Below are positions 18,185 through 27,677 of a DNA stretch of 64,000 nucleotides, one piece after another; position 1 is the first letter of the stretch; each line of letters starts with the position of its first letter. The notes under the pieces were generated by a model. That model saw nothing but the letters and a program-made list of their open reading frames with translations. It was not told the origin of the DNA and ran no database searches. The stretch is from assembly GCA_034423015.1 (NCBI GenBank), contig DAOUJG010000030.1:1-64000 (forward strand), read 5' to 3'. The DNA is from JAGWBJ01 sp034423015 (GTDB lineage Bacteria; Chloroflexota; Dehalococcoidia; Lucifugimonadales; JAGWBF01). Made by a program: the position numbers and the translations under genes.

Positions 18185-18723
18185 CGACAATACCGATACG
18201 GCCGATCCAGAAGTGGCCCGAGTGGGACCTCTCAGATAGCTCTACTTACGACAATTATCTCAGAGACGACTGGGTCGTTTCCAGCAGCACTCTCCCGTCT
18301 CCCAATATGGTAGTCAGCGTAGGCGACCGATGGGAACCTGAAGTGGAGGCCAACCACTGGCGAGAGCTACAAAGATGGACATGGTTTGCTCCTACCATTC
18401 GAGCAATGGCTGTGCTACCGTGGCTGACCGACAACTGGACCACAGGTGGCAGGCGCACCCAGCCTTCTGCAGTTGACGGTATGCTGGCGATATTGGTCAG
18501 GGTTCTTGATAGGCGCACTCCCCCTCCAAGAGTAGTGCCCACTTGGAGGGGCGGAGTGCAGGTTGAGTGGCATTGCAGTGGCGTTGACCTCGAAATTGAA
18601 GCCGACCCCCAAGGCGGGGTTGAGTATTTTTTCAGTAGTCCCAATGAAGAGAGGGAAGGTCGGGCTTGGGGCGACCTCGGACAATTGGCCAAGTATGTTG
18701 AGGCAGTTACTGCAAGTGTATGA
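18181..18723 (+). CDS. Hypothetical protein, second gene of the TIGR04255 cassette
   Basis: 180 aa, not recognised. It is tryptophan-rich (KWPEWDL, RELQRWTWF, LPWLTDNW), soluble, with a C-terminal part that looks like a small alpha/beta domain (GVQVEWHCSGVDLEIEADP). The ATG at 18181 overlaps the previous stop; an in-frame start 15 nt upstream (18166) is less likely. The pattern resembles proteins that accompany TIGR04255 genes elsewhere, but no function can be given. Confidence 0.65.
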   Translation: MTTIPIRPIQKWPEWDLSDSSTYDNYLRDDWVVSSSTLPSPNMVVSVGDRWEPEVEANHWRELQRWTWFAPTIRAMAVLPWLTDNWTTGGRRTQPSAVDGMLAILVRVLDRRTPPPRVVPTWRGGVQVEWHCSGVDLEIEADPQGGVEYFFSSPNEEREGRAWGDLGQLAKYVEAVTASV

Positions 18724-19103
18724 TGGGGCCCGGTGGGGACGATGTCGACCTTGACGACAACGAAACGGTGCTACGGCGTGTGTCCGAAGACTTTGACATC
18801 TATGACGACAACATAGAAAGGCACCGCCCTTCTACCCAGGCCTTCCTGCAAGACGGCCCCGATGGGGCCGTTTCCGTGTATCTCAGCTCCGAGACTACTC
18901 CAGAAGTGGTTGCAAGTGGAGGCTCAGAGAAATACATGGTGGCTGTAACGGTGGCTGTCCTACGCCGTCTAGGCTTGGGGCTGGTACGTGACTTATCGTC
19001 TGGCGGACCCGGCCATTGTGTCATTACCGGAAGAAAGACCAAAGGAAAGCTGAAACAGATCATTCAGGAAGCTGAATGGGTTGAGGGCTATTCGCCGGAG
19101 TAA
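18720..19103 (+). CDS. Hypothetical protein, third gene of the TIGR04255 cassette
   Basis: 127 aa, not recognised. The N-terminus is acidic (GGDDVDLDDNE), the middle contains SVYLSSETTPE, and the C-terminus is basic with an aromatic end (GRKTKGKLKQIIQEAEWVEGY). The start overlaps the previous stop by ATGA; a second ATG follows immediately at 18723. The acid-then-basic layout of a small last gene is compatible with an effector or toxin-like role, but this is speculation. Confidence 0.6.
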   Translation: MMGPGGDDVDLDDNETVLRRVSEDFDIYDDNIERHRPSTQAFLQDGPDGAVSVYLSSETTPEVVASGGSEKYMVAVTVAVLRRLGLGLVRDLSSGGPGHCVITGRKTKGKLKQIIQEAEWVEGYSPE

Positions 19104-19502
19104 CTTGGGCGCTACATGCTGCCCCCTTACAACCGGCGTACGTATACCCGTGTCCGAGACTACAGAGCCGTTCCCGGTGGGCTAATACGGAAGTACCGCC
19201 GTGGCAAGGCTAGGGGTTCTAGAGAATAGCCGGTCGCTCGCTGGGGATGCGGCCCGGCGGAGTTTCGTGCCGGCCTACTCAGGCTTCCGGGGCAGCCTGT
19301 GGCCCGGCGGCTTGCGCGATCCCTGGGGCTTGGGAGGGGCCATCCTGGGCCCCGACCCGTGGACCTCCACCTTGGCCTCTCCGGGCAGGGCGTCGGAGTC
19401 CGCAGGCCTCGAAGGCGCTACTCTTGGCTCCATTCCTCTTTCCACTTCCCTCTTGTCGTTGGCGTCCTTGGACGGCATGTAACCCCCCGGAACGGCGCCA
19501 TA
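19104..19502. other. Intergenic stretch with one possible small gene
   Basis: About 400 bp between convergent runs. Apart from the small minus-strand ORF at 19275-19478 I see no gene, repeat or convincing terminator here. Confidence 0.5.
19275..19478 (-). CDS. Possible small charged Pro-rich protein
   Basis: 67 aa, MPSKDANDKREVERGMEP at the start, highly charged and proline-rich, likely disordered. GGGGGG lies 5 nt before the ATG, and the ORF begins 24 bp after the stop of the membrane protein gene in the same direction. No homology is recognised; it may be a chance ORF in GC-rich DNA. Confidence 0.3.
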   Translation of the reverse strand: MPSKDANDKREVERGMEPRVAPSRPADSDALPGEAKVEVHGSGPRMAPPKPQGSRKPPGHRLPRKPE

Positions 19503-20150
19503 TCAGTCAATCCCGATTATATCATGTACCGTGGCTGTGCCCCATCCGAGAGTCCGGGAGGGTCCGGGGTTGTAGAAGTAGGTATAGACCATGACCGCCT
19601 CGACCTCCTTCGAGACCATGAACTCGAAGGTCTCCCGATGGACCTCGCCCGGCTCCACGATCAGCTCGTCCTTGTCCCAGGTGCGCCGGGCCTCGTCGCC
19701 GGTGGGCCACTGAAGGTAGTCGTGCTCCTGGTCGACGAACACCTGGGCGTACAGGGCCTCCACCTCCTCGTCGGACATCGGCGCTATCTGCTGCAGGCGG
19801 AAGAAGCCCTCGTGCAGCTCTATCCGGACCTTGGAGCTGTTCTGGAGGGTCGCGGTCACGTCGATGTGGACATAGCTGTCGCCGACGGGCCTGTGGGACA
19901 CCCTGTGGGAGATGGTCAGATGGGGAGCGTAGTCCCTGAACACCTGCCACTTGTACGCGGCGAACGCCCCGCCGCCGACGATGGCCAGAATGGTGACGAC
20001 GGCCTGGACAATCCCCGCCAGGCTCCCGGCCCTCCCGGCGTCATAGTCGGACAGCGTGAGGTGCAGCGTCAGGAAAACGGCGGCCAGCAGGGCCAGGACT
20101 ACTCCGGCCATCGCCGCGCCGCGCTGCATCTGACTTCTTGGGAGGATCAT
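19503..20150 (-). CDS. Hypothetical two-helix membrane protein
   Basis: 215 aa. Two predicted membrane helices near residues 13-33 and 45-65 (VVLALLAAVFLTLHL; IVQAVVTILAIVGGGAFAAY) are followed by a soluble beta-rich domain of about 145 residues (LTISHRVSHRPVGDSYVHIDV). It starts 27 bp after the stop of the restriction-modification gene on the same strand, so the two may be one transcript. Not recognised. A role in the restriction system is only an inference from position. Confidence 0.65.
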   Translation of the reverse strand: MILPRSQMQRGAAMAGVVLALLAAVFLTLHLTLSDYDAGRAGSLAGIVQAVVTILAIVGGGAFAAYKWQVFRDYAPHLTISHRVSHRPVGDSYVHIDVTATLQNSSKVRIELHEGFFRLQQIAPMSDEEVEALYAQVFVDQEHDYLQWPTGDEARRTWDKDELIVEPGEVHRETFEFMVSKEVEAVMVYTYFYNPGPSRTLGWGTATVHDIIGID

Positions 20151-20177
20151 TCTCCGAGTCTCTCCAGGCTAACGCCC

Positions 20178-23100
20178 TCACCCGTCCACCAATAGCCGCC
20201 CCACGGCACCCTCCACCGCAGCTCCCTCAGTTGAGGAACGCAGCCATTCTCGAAGCTCGTAGCGGGCGACCTTCACCGTGACTTTGGTTCGTTGTTGGCA
20301 GAGTTGGTCCACCCGATGAGCCGCTCCCACTGCAGCCTCTTGGCCAGCTTCGGATATCTCGATGTGGAGTGGATTGGACACGTCGAACTCCGGGATGGGC
20401 AATTTCCAAAGATGCTTGTGCAAGTCTCGCGGGCCGAATTGACCCTTTGACATCAGCGGCGTTACCAACCCATGAAGAGTACTGCTGTTGATGATTGCCA
20501 GTAGATAATTGGCTTCCTCAAGGCTCCGGCAGGCGACCCAGAATAGGAGATGGTCAACTATGGCGTCGTCGTTCCTAAGCAAGGCCCCTGTCGGTTCGCC
20601 TGACTTGGAGTACACCATACGGACTGGCCTTTGGCCTGGATTCCGCTGCCATTCCAGTTGAGACTGGAGCTTGCCGTAATAGTCCAACTGCTGCAACAGG
20701 TTCATCTTGTTGGCCGCCGTCTTGTTCCCGTCCCACAGATTGCTGATGATCCGCCACCGGTCTCGCATCCGTTGGCTCAATCCGCCCGAGCGGATGCCGG
20801 CGACGCCGTCCCCGCTGGTGGGAATCTCATGCTCGCCTCGGCTCAAGGGCAAGACAGCCTGTAGCGGCTCAAGGGTGGCGTAGGGGACGACCGTTTCGCC
20901 CAGATGCACATCAAACACATGCGCAGTTTCTACCGTCTGCGCGGAAATGGCGGCTAGGTCAAGGCTCTTCCACGGATCTTTGTCCTGCGATCCTCGCCGC
21001 GGGTTTACTGTGATGGTTTGTCCGGCCTGTACGAAGGCAGGGTTCTCGGTCTCTTTCACGAAGAATAGGCAGCGGGGCACGATGACCGCGCCTTGCCGGG
21101 AGTGGATGGCGTATGGAGACTGGCTAGCGACTGAGGTGTCAGTTATGGTCACGCTCTGTCGTACCACGTCCTGCCCGCCTGCCTTGCCGATCCAGCGGTC
21201 CACCTGGCCTGCAAGCGGCGTCGCCTTACCCACGTGGCCCCGGTACTTGGCAAAGACAACCGACGCGGGCATCGGGAAAAAGGTGTTGGGCTCCAGCCTT
21301 TCCAGGTCCCAAGCTGTCTTGAAGGTGAAGTCAACCGCAAGCGTCTGTAGCCCCCGGCGCCGAGTCCAGGAGCCCGTGCGCCACTTGGCGTACTGTCCCG
21401 TTTGCAGAGCGCTGTGGGGCATCACCATGCCAATGACGCCCCCTTCTCTCAGGTAGAGGTCGACGCAACGGGCAAAGAACAGTCCGGCCACATCCTGGTG
21501 AGTGGCGTACCGGCCGCCCTGCCAGATGCCGTACAACTCCTTGCTCTGCCGCTCCAGCTCGGTGCGCAGGACGCTGGCGGTCTGGTTGTAGTTGATCCAG
21601 GGAGGGTTGCCGACGATTACGTCCACCTTCTTGCGGGCCAGGGTAACCGGGCGCACCAGGTTGCGGGTGTAGTAGGCCCAGATGTGGTCGCGCCCCTCGT
21701 CGCGCAGCTGCTGCATGATGTCGATGGTCTGTTGGAGAGTCTGACGCTCGCTTGGGTCGGTGATGTGAGTGTCGTCCAGGGCCAGCTGAGGGTCGTCACC
21801 GTTTTCGATACAGTCGGCGACCGTGCCCATGAAGGCGTCGAAGTCCTCGGTACGCTCCACGAGGCTCACGGGAAAGACCATCTGGAGGGCTTCGATCCCT
21901 TCCCCGAAGGCTGTCGCCTGCCCTTCTTCCTGTTGCCGCTCCACCGGGATGGTGACTACATCCCCGGCGAACATATCACCGGAGCGGAACCGGAGCTGGA
22001 GGGCGTCTCCCAGGTATATGGGCACGGTGACGTTGGAAGCGAAGCCGTGCTCCGCGGCCTCCTGAATGGCAGGCTGAGCGGCCAGGACCCAAGCGGCCCT
22101 TGCCAGGTGCACGGCCACCGGATGGACGTCGATGCCAGCCACGGACATGCGCAGCCATTCCAGCCTCTCTTTGGGGTTGAGGCTGGAGTTCCCAGCGGTA
22201 GCCTCCATGAAGTGGGTGACGGCCTCGGCGACGAAGGTCCCGGAGCCGCACGCAGGGTCGAGGACCGTCTGGTCCAACGGGTCGGTGACCAGCTCGCGGA
22301 CGATGGACCGGGCCAGCCAGTCGGGGGTGTAGTATTCGCCTAGGGTACGCCGCTCCTGGGGCGGGATGACTGTCTCGTAGAGGATGGCTCCAATGTCGTT
22401 CGGGGCGTCTTGCCAGTTGAACCTCGCCACCCGGTGGGCCAGGGTCTTGAGCAGGGGCAGGCCGCCCACCTCTGTCGGCCAGGCGAAGAAATCTGATTCG
22501 ACGACGCCTTGCAGGCCGGTCTTGCTGTGAAAATCGCGGCCGTGGAGCAGGTCCGCCGGGTCGGCGGCGGCCAGGTGGTTGATGTCGATGCCAAACGACG
22601 CTTGCACCGCCATGCCGATGACTGCGGTCAAGTACGTGTGGCGAACAAACAGGTCGTCCAGCTGCTCCGGGCTCCCGGCGACCTCACCCAGGGCCGTACG
22701 AAGCAAGTCGTGCCATAGCCGCCGCTTGACCTTGATGGTCTCGTAGCCGGCGTATTCCTGGTAGAGTGTGGCCAGGGCATCGATGTCCCGCTGGTAAGAC
22801 GGGCTGTCGGGCCCGAAGTGGGCCTTGACGTCGCTGCGGTCGGGGGCAATGTTCTCCAGGGAGACCAGGGCCCGGTCCCGCAGCCACTCGTAGAGGATGA
22901 TCCAGCGGTCGGGGTCATCCAACGTGAAGGCGTAGGGCGGTACGGTCTTGACCGGTCCGGCTCCGGGCCAACGCAGCAGCCAGTATTTGCCATCGGTGAG
23001 GATGCCCATTCGTACCCGGCCCTGCTTTTGCGACTGGGTCAGGTATTCGTCCAACTGTTGGACGTTGGCCGGGCTGGGGTTGGGGCCGTGCCCGATGCGC

Positions 23101-23333
23101 GTCTTTATCTCGATGAAGGTGTCCAGGGCGGTCAGGTCGACGGCCCTGCGGGACCCGCCCGAAGGTGGGTTTTCCTCGTTGATCTCCTCGGATCTGGCAA
23201 GTCGACTGAGGACCAGAAAGTCCCGCACGGCGCTCGTGATGTTGGCCTCTGCTTCGCCGCCTTCGTGTCGGCGGAGAATTTCGCGAGCGGCCTCGGTGCA
23301 CTGGGGATCGTTGGTATCGATGTAGTCGGTCAT
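20178..23333 (-). CDS. Type IIG-like restriction enzyme / N6-adenine DNA methyltransferase
   Basis: 1051 aa single chain. Near the N-terminus is a PD-(D/E)xK-like site (Asp66/Asp71, Glu75-Ile-Lys77 in DTFIEIKTRIG). The central gamma-class N6-adenine methyltransferase has motif I DPACGSGTF near residue 358 and motif IV NPPW near 573. The C-terminal third probably recognises the target (KGQFGPRDLHKHLWKLPIPEF). Cleavage, methylation and specificity in one polypeptide match type IIG/Eco57I-like enzymes. The start is MTDYID at 23333 with GGAG upstream, not the longer open frame. No separate methylase or specificity gene is nearby. Confidence 0.88.
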   Translation of the reverse strand: MTDYIDTNDPQCTEAAREILRRHEGGEAEANITSAVRDFLVLSRLARSEEINEENPPSGGSRRAVDLTALDTFIEIKTRIGHGPNPSPANVQQLDEYLTQSQKQGRVRMGILTDGKYWLLRWPGAGPVKTVPPYAFTLDDPDRWIILYEWLRDRALVSLENIAPDRSDVKAHFGPDSPSYQRDIDALATLYQEYAGYETIKVKRRLWHDLLRTALGEVAGSPEQLDDLFVRHTYLTAVIGMAVQASFGIDINHLAAADPADLLHGRDFHSKTGLQGVVESDFFAWPTEVGGLPLLKTLAHRVARFNWQDAPNDIGAILYETVIPPQERRTLGEYYTPDWLARSIVRELVTDPLDQTVLDPACGSGTFVAEAVTHFMEATAGNSSLNPKERLEWLRMSVAGIDVHPVAVHLARAAWVLAAQPAIQEAAEHGFASNVTVPIYLGDALQLRFRSGDMFAGDVVTIPVERQQEEGQATAFGEGIEALQMVFPVSLVERTEDFDAFMGTVADCIENGDDPQLALDDTHITDPSERQTLQQTIDIMQQLRDEGRDHIWAYYTRNLVRPVTLARKKVDVIVGNPPWINYNQTASVLRTELERQSKELYGIWQGGRYATHQDVAGLFFARCVDLYLREGGVIGMVMPHSALQTGQYAKWRTGSWTRRRGLQTLAVDFTFKTAWDLERLEPNTFFPMPASVVFAKYRGHVGKATPLAGQVDRWIGKAGGQDVVRQSVTITDTSVASQSPYAIHSRQGAVIVPRCLFFVKETENPAFVQAGQTITVNPRRGSQDKDPWKSLDLAAISAQTVETAHVFDVHLGETVVPYATLEPLQAVLPLSRGEHEIPTSGDGVAGIRSGGLSQRMRDRWRIISNLWDGNKTAANKMNLLQQLDYYGKLQSQLEWQRNPGQRPVRMVYSKSGEPTGALLRNDDAIVDHLLFWVACRSLEEANYLLAIINSSTLHGLVTPLMSKGQFGPRDLHKHLWKLPIPEFDVSNPLHIEISEAGQEAAVGAAHRVDQLCQQRTKVTVKVARYELREWLRSSTEGAAVEGAVGRLLVDG

Positions 23334-23392
23334 TGAAGGACTCCGTCGCGTACGGGCCGTTACGTTCCGAGTACGGAAAGAATCTACACCGG

Positions 23393-24202
23393 CTAGCGGC
23401 CGGCCCACATGTGGGCCACGTCCGTCAGGCGCATGAACGGGACGTTGGGATAGGAGCGGATGTAGGCAATGAGCCGCTCCAGCATGAGGAGCCTCCCCGG
23501 GCGGCCGATGAACTGGGGGTGCATGGTGAGGTTGAAGGACCTGCCGTACCTGTAGAGGCCGTCGAACTCGGCGGCCCAGATATCATAGATCTCGTTGGGG
23601 CTCTTCATGGGGCTGGTGCGCTGGGCCGCCGGCGCGTACACGAAGTGGGGCGCGTCGTCCAGTATCCAGTGCGTGGGGATCTCCACCAGGGGACCCCTGG
23701 AGGTGTCGACCGTGTAAGGGGCGTCGTCCCCCATCAGGCTGGTGTCGTAGGCGAAGCCGTAGGCCGCCAGCAGCTCCAGCGACACCTCGCTCAGCTCCCA
23801 ACTCGGCGAGCGGTATCCCGTGGGCCGCTCTCCCACCAGGTCTTCCAGGATGCCGATGCCTCTCTTCAGCACCTCCTCCTCTTCCTTGGCGTCCATGGTG
23901 GCCGGAGGCTCGTGCATGTACCCGTGATGGCCGATCTCGTGGCCCCGCCGGGCGATGTCCCTCACCATGTCGGGGTGGGTCTCGGCCACGTAGCCGGGGA
24001 TGTAGAAGCTGGCCTTGATCCCGTGGTCGTCCAGCAGGTCGAGTATGCGGGGGGTGGCCACGCTGGGCCCGTACTCCGCCATGGACATGAGGCTGGGCAG
24101 CCGGGCGTGGTCGGGGTTGCGCCGTATCCAGGAAGACACGCCGTCCACGTCGAAGCTGAGCATCGCGACGCACTGGGTCTCGCCGGGCCATATTCCTGCC
24201 AT
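23393..24202 (-). CDS. Polysaccharide deacetylase family protein
   Basis: 269 aa, NodB-homology fold. Metal ligands are Asp20 (SFDVDG) and the pair His93/His97 in GHHGYMHEPP; YRSPSWELS follows as motif 3. It lacks a signal peptide, and proteins of this cytosolic PuuE/allantoinase-like branch often hydrolyse C-N bonds in small molecules, so a cell-wall role is not assured. GGAGGTG 5 nt before the ATG fixes the start; the longer open frame upstream is non-coding. It lies 92 bp after the LLM oxidoreductase gene, with a REP-like hairpin between. Confidence 0.88.
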   Translation of the reverse strand: MAGIWPGETQCVAMLSFDVDGVSSWIRRNPDHARLPSLMSMAEYGPSVATPRILDLLDDHGIKASFYIPGYVAETHPDMVRDIARRGHEIGHHGYMHEPPATMDAKEEEEVLKRGIGILEDLVGERPTGYRSPSWELSEVSLELLAAYGFAYDTSLMGDDAPYTVDTSRGPLVEIPTHWILDDAPHFVYAPAAQRTSPMKSPNEIYDIWAAEFDGLYRYGRSFNLTMHPQFIGRPGRLLMLERLIAYIRSYPNVPFMRLTDVAHMWAGR

Positions 24203-24253
24203 GTCGCACCTCCGGTTGTTGCTGTGGGGGTGGGTAGCCGGAGGCCCCCGCCC

Positions 24254-24281
24254 CTGGGTTCCGGCCTTCGCCGGAATGACG
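24254..24281. repeat. REP-like hairpin element
   Basis: Stem TTCCGG-ccttcg-CCGGAA flanked by CTGGG and TGACGG. It is the inverse-orientation relative of the element at 8766-8795 and sits between the LLM oxidoreductase and deacetylase genes. Confidence 0.6.
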
Positions 24282-24294
24282 GGTAAGGTGGTCC

Positions 24295-25281
24295 CTACCC
24301 GCGGAGCTGGGGAATGATCTCCCTGGCCGCAATCTCCGCGTGCCGGGCCCGGTCCTCGCGGCCGCAGGCCCAGCTCAGGATGAAGTGGCGCGCCCCGGCG
24401 TCCACGTACTCCCGGAGTTGCCGGACGCATTCCTCGGGCGGGCCCAGGACGCAGTACCTTCCCACGATGTCGCGGAAGTCCCCCGAGTACCGGTACTGGA
24501 GGCCCAGGGACCGGGCCGCGTTCTCGGCGGCCTCCTCCACCGAGTCGGCGATGGAGATGAACTGAAAGTCGGCCCACTGGAAGCCCGACAGGTCCCGGCC
24601 CTCGGCGGCGGCCATCTCGCCGATGGCGTCGACGCTGCGGCGGTACCGGTCCGGGCTGTACAGGTAGGGCAGCCAGCCGTCCCCCAGCCGGGCGGCCCGC
24701 TGCATCGCGGCGTCCCGGCGGCCGGCCACCCACACGGGCGGGTGGGGTGCCTGGGCCGGGGGCGGGGAGATGCCGATGCCGTCCACCTGGAAGTGGCGGC
24801 CCCGGTACGTCACCCGCTCCCCGGCCCAGAGCCCTCGAAGCACCTCCAGGCACTCGTTGCTCCGGCTGCCCCGTTGGCGTACCGAGATCCCGGCGGCGTC
24901 GAACTCCACCGGGAACTCGCCCCCCACTCCCACTCCCAGGGTGAGACGGCCGTTGGAGGCCACGTCGACGGTGGTCGCCAGCTTGGCCAGCACGGTGGGG
25001 TGGTAGAAGGGCAGGAGCACCACCGAAGAGACGAGGCGTATCCGGTCGGTGGCGCCGGCGGCCACGCCCAGCACCGAGAGGGCCGCGGCGGAGGGGCCCG
25101 GAGGGTCTCCCCGCATGAAGTGCTCGCCCGCGCCCACGTAGTCGTAGCCCAGGTCCTGCAGCCAGCGGGCCTCGGCGGCCGTCTCTTCCAGGCCCAGGCC
25201 CAGGGTGGCGCCGAAGTGGAGGTCCGACGCGGACACGTCAGCGCCGCCGGATGGGGTCGCACGGGTGCCGGGGGGAGTCAT
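24295..25281 (-). CDS. LLM class flavin-dependent oxidoreductase
   Basis: 328 aa, luciferase-like TIM barrel, of the type often annotated as probable F420-dependent oxidoreductase. Visible blocks: DLGYDYVGAGEHF near the N-terminus, GRLTLGVGVGGEFP in the middle and PPVWVAGRRDAAMQRAARLGDGW. Cofactor (FMN or F420) and substrate cannot be decided. The ATG at 25281 has no SD, but a -10 box ends 7 nt upstream, so the mRNA is probably leaderless. That geometry also excludes the longer upstream frame. Confidence 0.87.
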   Translation of the reverse strand: MTPPGTRATPSGGADVSASDLHFGATLGLGLEETAAEARWLQDLGYDYVGAGEHFMRGDPPGPSAAALSVLGVAAGATDRIRLVSSVVLLPFYHPTVLAKLATTVDVASNGRLTLGVGVGGEFPVEFDAAGISVRQRGSRSNECLEVLRGLWAGERVTYRGRHFQVDGIGISPPPAQAPHPPVWVAGRRDAAMQRAARLGDGWLPYLYSPDRYRRSVDAIGEMAAAEGRDLSGFQWADFQFISIADSVEEAAENAARSLGLQYRYSGDFRDIVGRYCVLGPPEECVRQLREYVDAGARHFILSWACGREDRARHAEIAAREIIPQLRG

Positions 25282-25287
25282 GGAGGG

Positions 25288-25317
25288 AATATATACGCGG
25301 CCCGATGGGCCGGTCAA
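25288..25317 (-). promoter_or_regulatory. Promoter giving a leaderless LLM oxidoreductase mRNA
   Basis: Minus strand TTGACC (25312-25317), 18 bp spacer, TATATT (25288-25293). The A of the ATG at 25281 is exactly 7 nt past the -10 box, where transcription should start. Confidence 0.65.
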
Positions 25318-25397
25318 GCAGAGGCTGTCGCAGCATGCCCGTGGGCGCCGCGAGGGGTGGCGTCTTCCAGATGAGTCTGGCTGGATTCCTCGCCTTC

Positions 25398-25463
25398 GGC
25401 TCGGAATGACATGTTGTGCGCGACTCGGAATGACATGTTGTGCGCGGCTCGGAATTGCGCCCC
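25398..25463. repeat. 24-bp tandem repeat, about 2.7 copies
   Basis: Units begin GGCTCGGAATGACATGTTGT at 25398 and GACTCGGAATGACATGTTGT at 25422, with a partial third copy from 25446. The unit contains the GGAATGAC core shared with the REP-like elements, so it may be a local expansion of one. Confidence 0.65.
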
Positions 25464-25468
25464 TTTTT

Positions 25469-25510
25469 CTGTCATTCCGAACGGAGCGCAGCGCAGTGAG
25501 GAATCTATCC
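25469..25510. repeat. Dispersed 42-bp repeat, copy 2
   Basis: CTGTCATTCCGAACGGAGCG at the start and GGAATCTATCC at the end; the same element as 8822-8863 and in the same orientation. It abuts the 24-bp tandem repeat. Confidence 0.65.
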
Positions 25511-25581
25511 ATGCCACGGAAGAGTGCGTGCGTGGCGTGTCACGGTGGCGTGTTGGGCTGCAGGAAGGGCTGCCGGCGCCT

Positions 25582-26937
25582 CTAGGACTGGGCCTCGTGC
25601 AGGGGCAGGGTGAAGCTGAAGGTGCTGCCCTCGCCCACGGCGCTTACGACCGCCATGCTCCCGCCGTGGGCCTCCACCAGTCGCCTGGCGATGGTCAGGC
25701 CCAGGCCGACGCCGCCGGTGGAGCGGGACCTGGACTTGTCCACCCGGTAGAAACGCTCGAACACGTGGGGAAGGTCCGTTTCGGCGATGCCGGGTCCCGT
25801 GTCCTCGACGCTGACCTGGGCGAGGCCCTCCATGCGGCGAAGGACCACCCTTACGGAGCCGCCGGAGTCGGTGTAGTTGACGGCGTTGGCCAGGAGGTTC
25901 CGCAGCACCTGGCCTATGCGCTCGGGGTCGGCGTTCACGGGCGCCTCTCCGGCCATGTCCGTGGTCACGGTGACTCCCTTGGACTCGGCGTTGGGCTGCA
26001 CTCCCGCGGCGGCCCGCCTGGTGAGGTCGGCCAGGTCGCAGGGCTGGAGGTACAGGTCCATCTGTCCCGACTCGGCCAGGGCAAGCTCCTGGAGGTCGTC
26101 TATGAGGCGGGTCAGCAGCAGCACCTCCTCGTGCATGGAGGCCAGCGTGCCGGGGTTGGCGGTTACCACGCCGTCCCTGATGCCCTCCAGGTAGCCCCTG
26201 ATGTTGGAGAGGGGGGTGCGCAGCTCGTGGGCCACGTCGGCCACCAGGCTGCGCCGCATCTCCTCGGTGGTGGCCAGCTCCGCGGCCATGGCGTTGAAGG
26301 TCCGGCCCAGCTCCCCCACCTCGTCCCTGGAGGTGACCGATACCCGGCGGGAGAACTCACCCCGGGCCAGGGCCTTGGCCGCCCGGGAGAGCCCCTCCAC
26401 CGGTGCGAGGATGCGCCTGGACAGGAGGAAGGTCAGGACCGCGGCGAGGCCGACGGTCAGCAGGCCGCTCCAGATGAGGAACCGGTTGATGGAGGGCAGG
26501 TTGGCCTCGGGCAACGGCGCCTGGGTGTCGCCGGGCAGCGGGTCCGGGTTGACCAGCATGGTGCCCATGTTGCCGCCGGGCCCCACCACGGGCAGCTCCA
26601 GCTCGCTTCCCATGTGGGGCAGGATCACCCGGCCCATGAGGGTCCGGCGGGAGTCGCCGACCACCTGGCCCCTGTTGTTGACGACCACCACGCGCTGGGA
26701 GTATATCTCCCCGATGCGCTCCAGTATTGTCTGGGCGGCGTGCCACCTCTGGTGCTCGGCGTACTGCTCCGCCAGCATGGCCCTGAGCCGCTCCGACCGG
26801 ATGGCCTCGTTCTGCGCCTGGAACCGCTCCAGCTCGGCGCTGGCGGCCCGGCTGACGAAGAGGGCCGCCATGCCCAAAGTCACGGCTATGACCAGCAGAA
26901 AGCTGAGGAGGAGCCGCCAGCGGATGCTGTACAGCAA
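25582..26937 (-). CDS. Sensor histidine kinase
   Basis: 451 aa membrane kinase. Helix 1 is residues 9-28, helix 2 about 153-173, enclosing an extracytoplasmic sensor of about 120 residues. HAMP follows, then HisKA with phospho-His237 (HELRTPL) and HATPase with N-box Asn347/Asn351 (RNLLANAVNY) and GVGLGLTIARR. It starts 4 bp after the stop of the partner regulator gene on the same strand, so the two form one operon. The signal is unknown. Confidence 0.94.
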   Translation of the reverse strand: MLYSIRWRLLLSFLLVIAVTLGMAALFVSRAASAELERFQAQNEAIRSERLRAMLAEQYAEHQRWHAAQTILERIGEIYSQRVVVVNNRGQVVGDSRRTLMGRVILPHMGSELELPVVGPGGNMGTMLVNPDPLPGDTQAPLPEANLPSINRFLIWSGLLTVGLAAVLTFLLSRRILAPVEGLSRAAKALARGEFSRRVSVTSRDEVGELGRTFNAMAAELATTEEMRRSLVADVAHELRTPLSNIRGYLEGIRDGVVTANPGTLASMHEEVLLLTRLIDDLQELALAESGQMDLYLQPCDLADLTRRAAAGVQPNAESKGVTVTTDMAGEAPVNADPERIGQVLRNLLANAVNYTDSGGSVRVVLRRMEGLAQVSVEDTGPGIAETDLPHVFERFYRVDKSRSRSTGGVGLGLTIARRLVEAHGGSMAVVSAVGEGSTFSFTLPLHEAQS

Positions 26938-26941
26938 CGGC

Positions 26942-27637
<696 letters not shown>

Positions 27638-27677
27638 GACCTGACCTCCCGCCCTCTTGCAATTGTAGCTGGGCGCC

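Noticed and set aside
24295..25512. Longer form of the LLM oxidoreductase from 25512.
   Set aside because: The extra N-terminus translates the intergenic repeats, and the promoter lies inside it.
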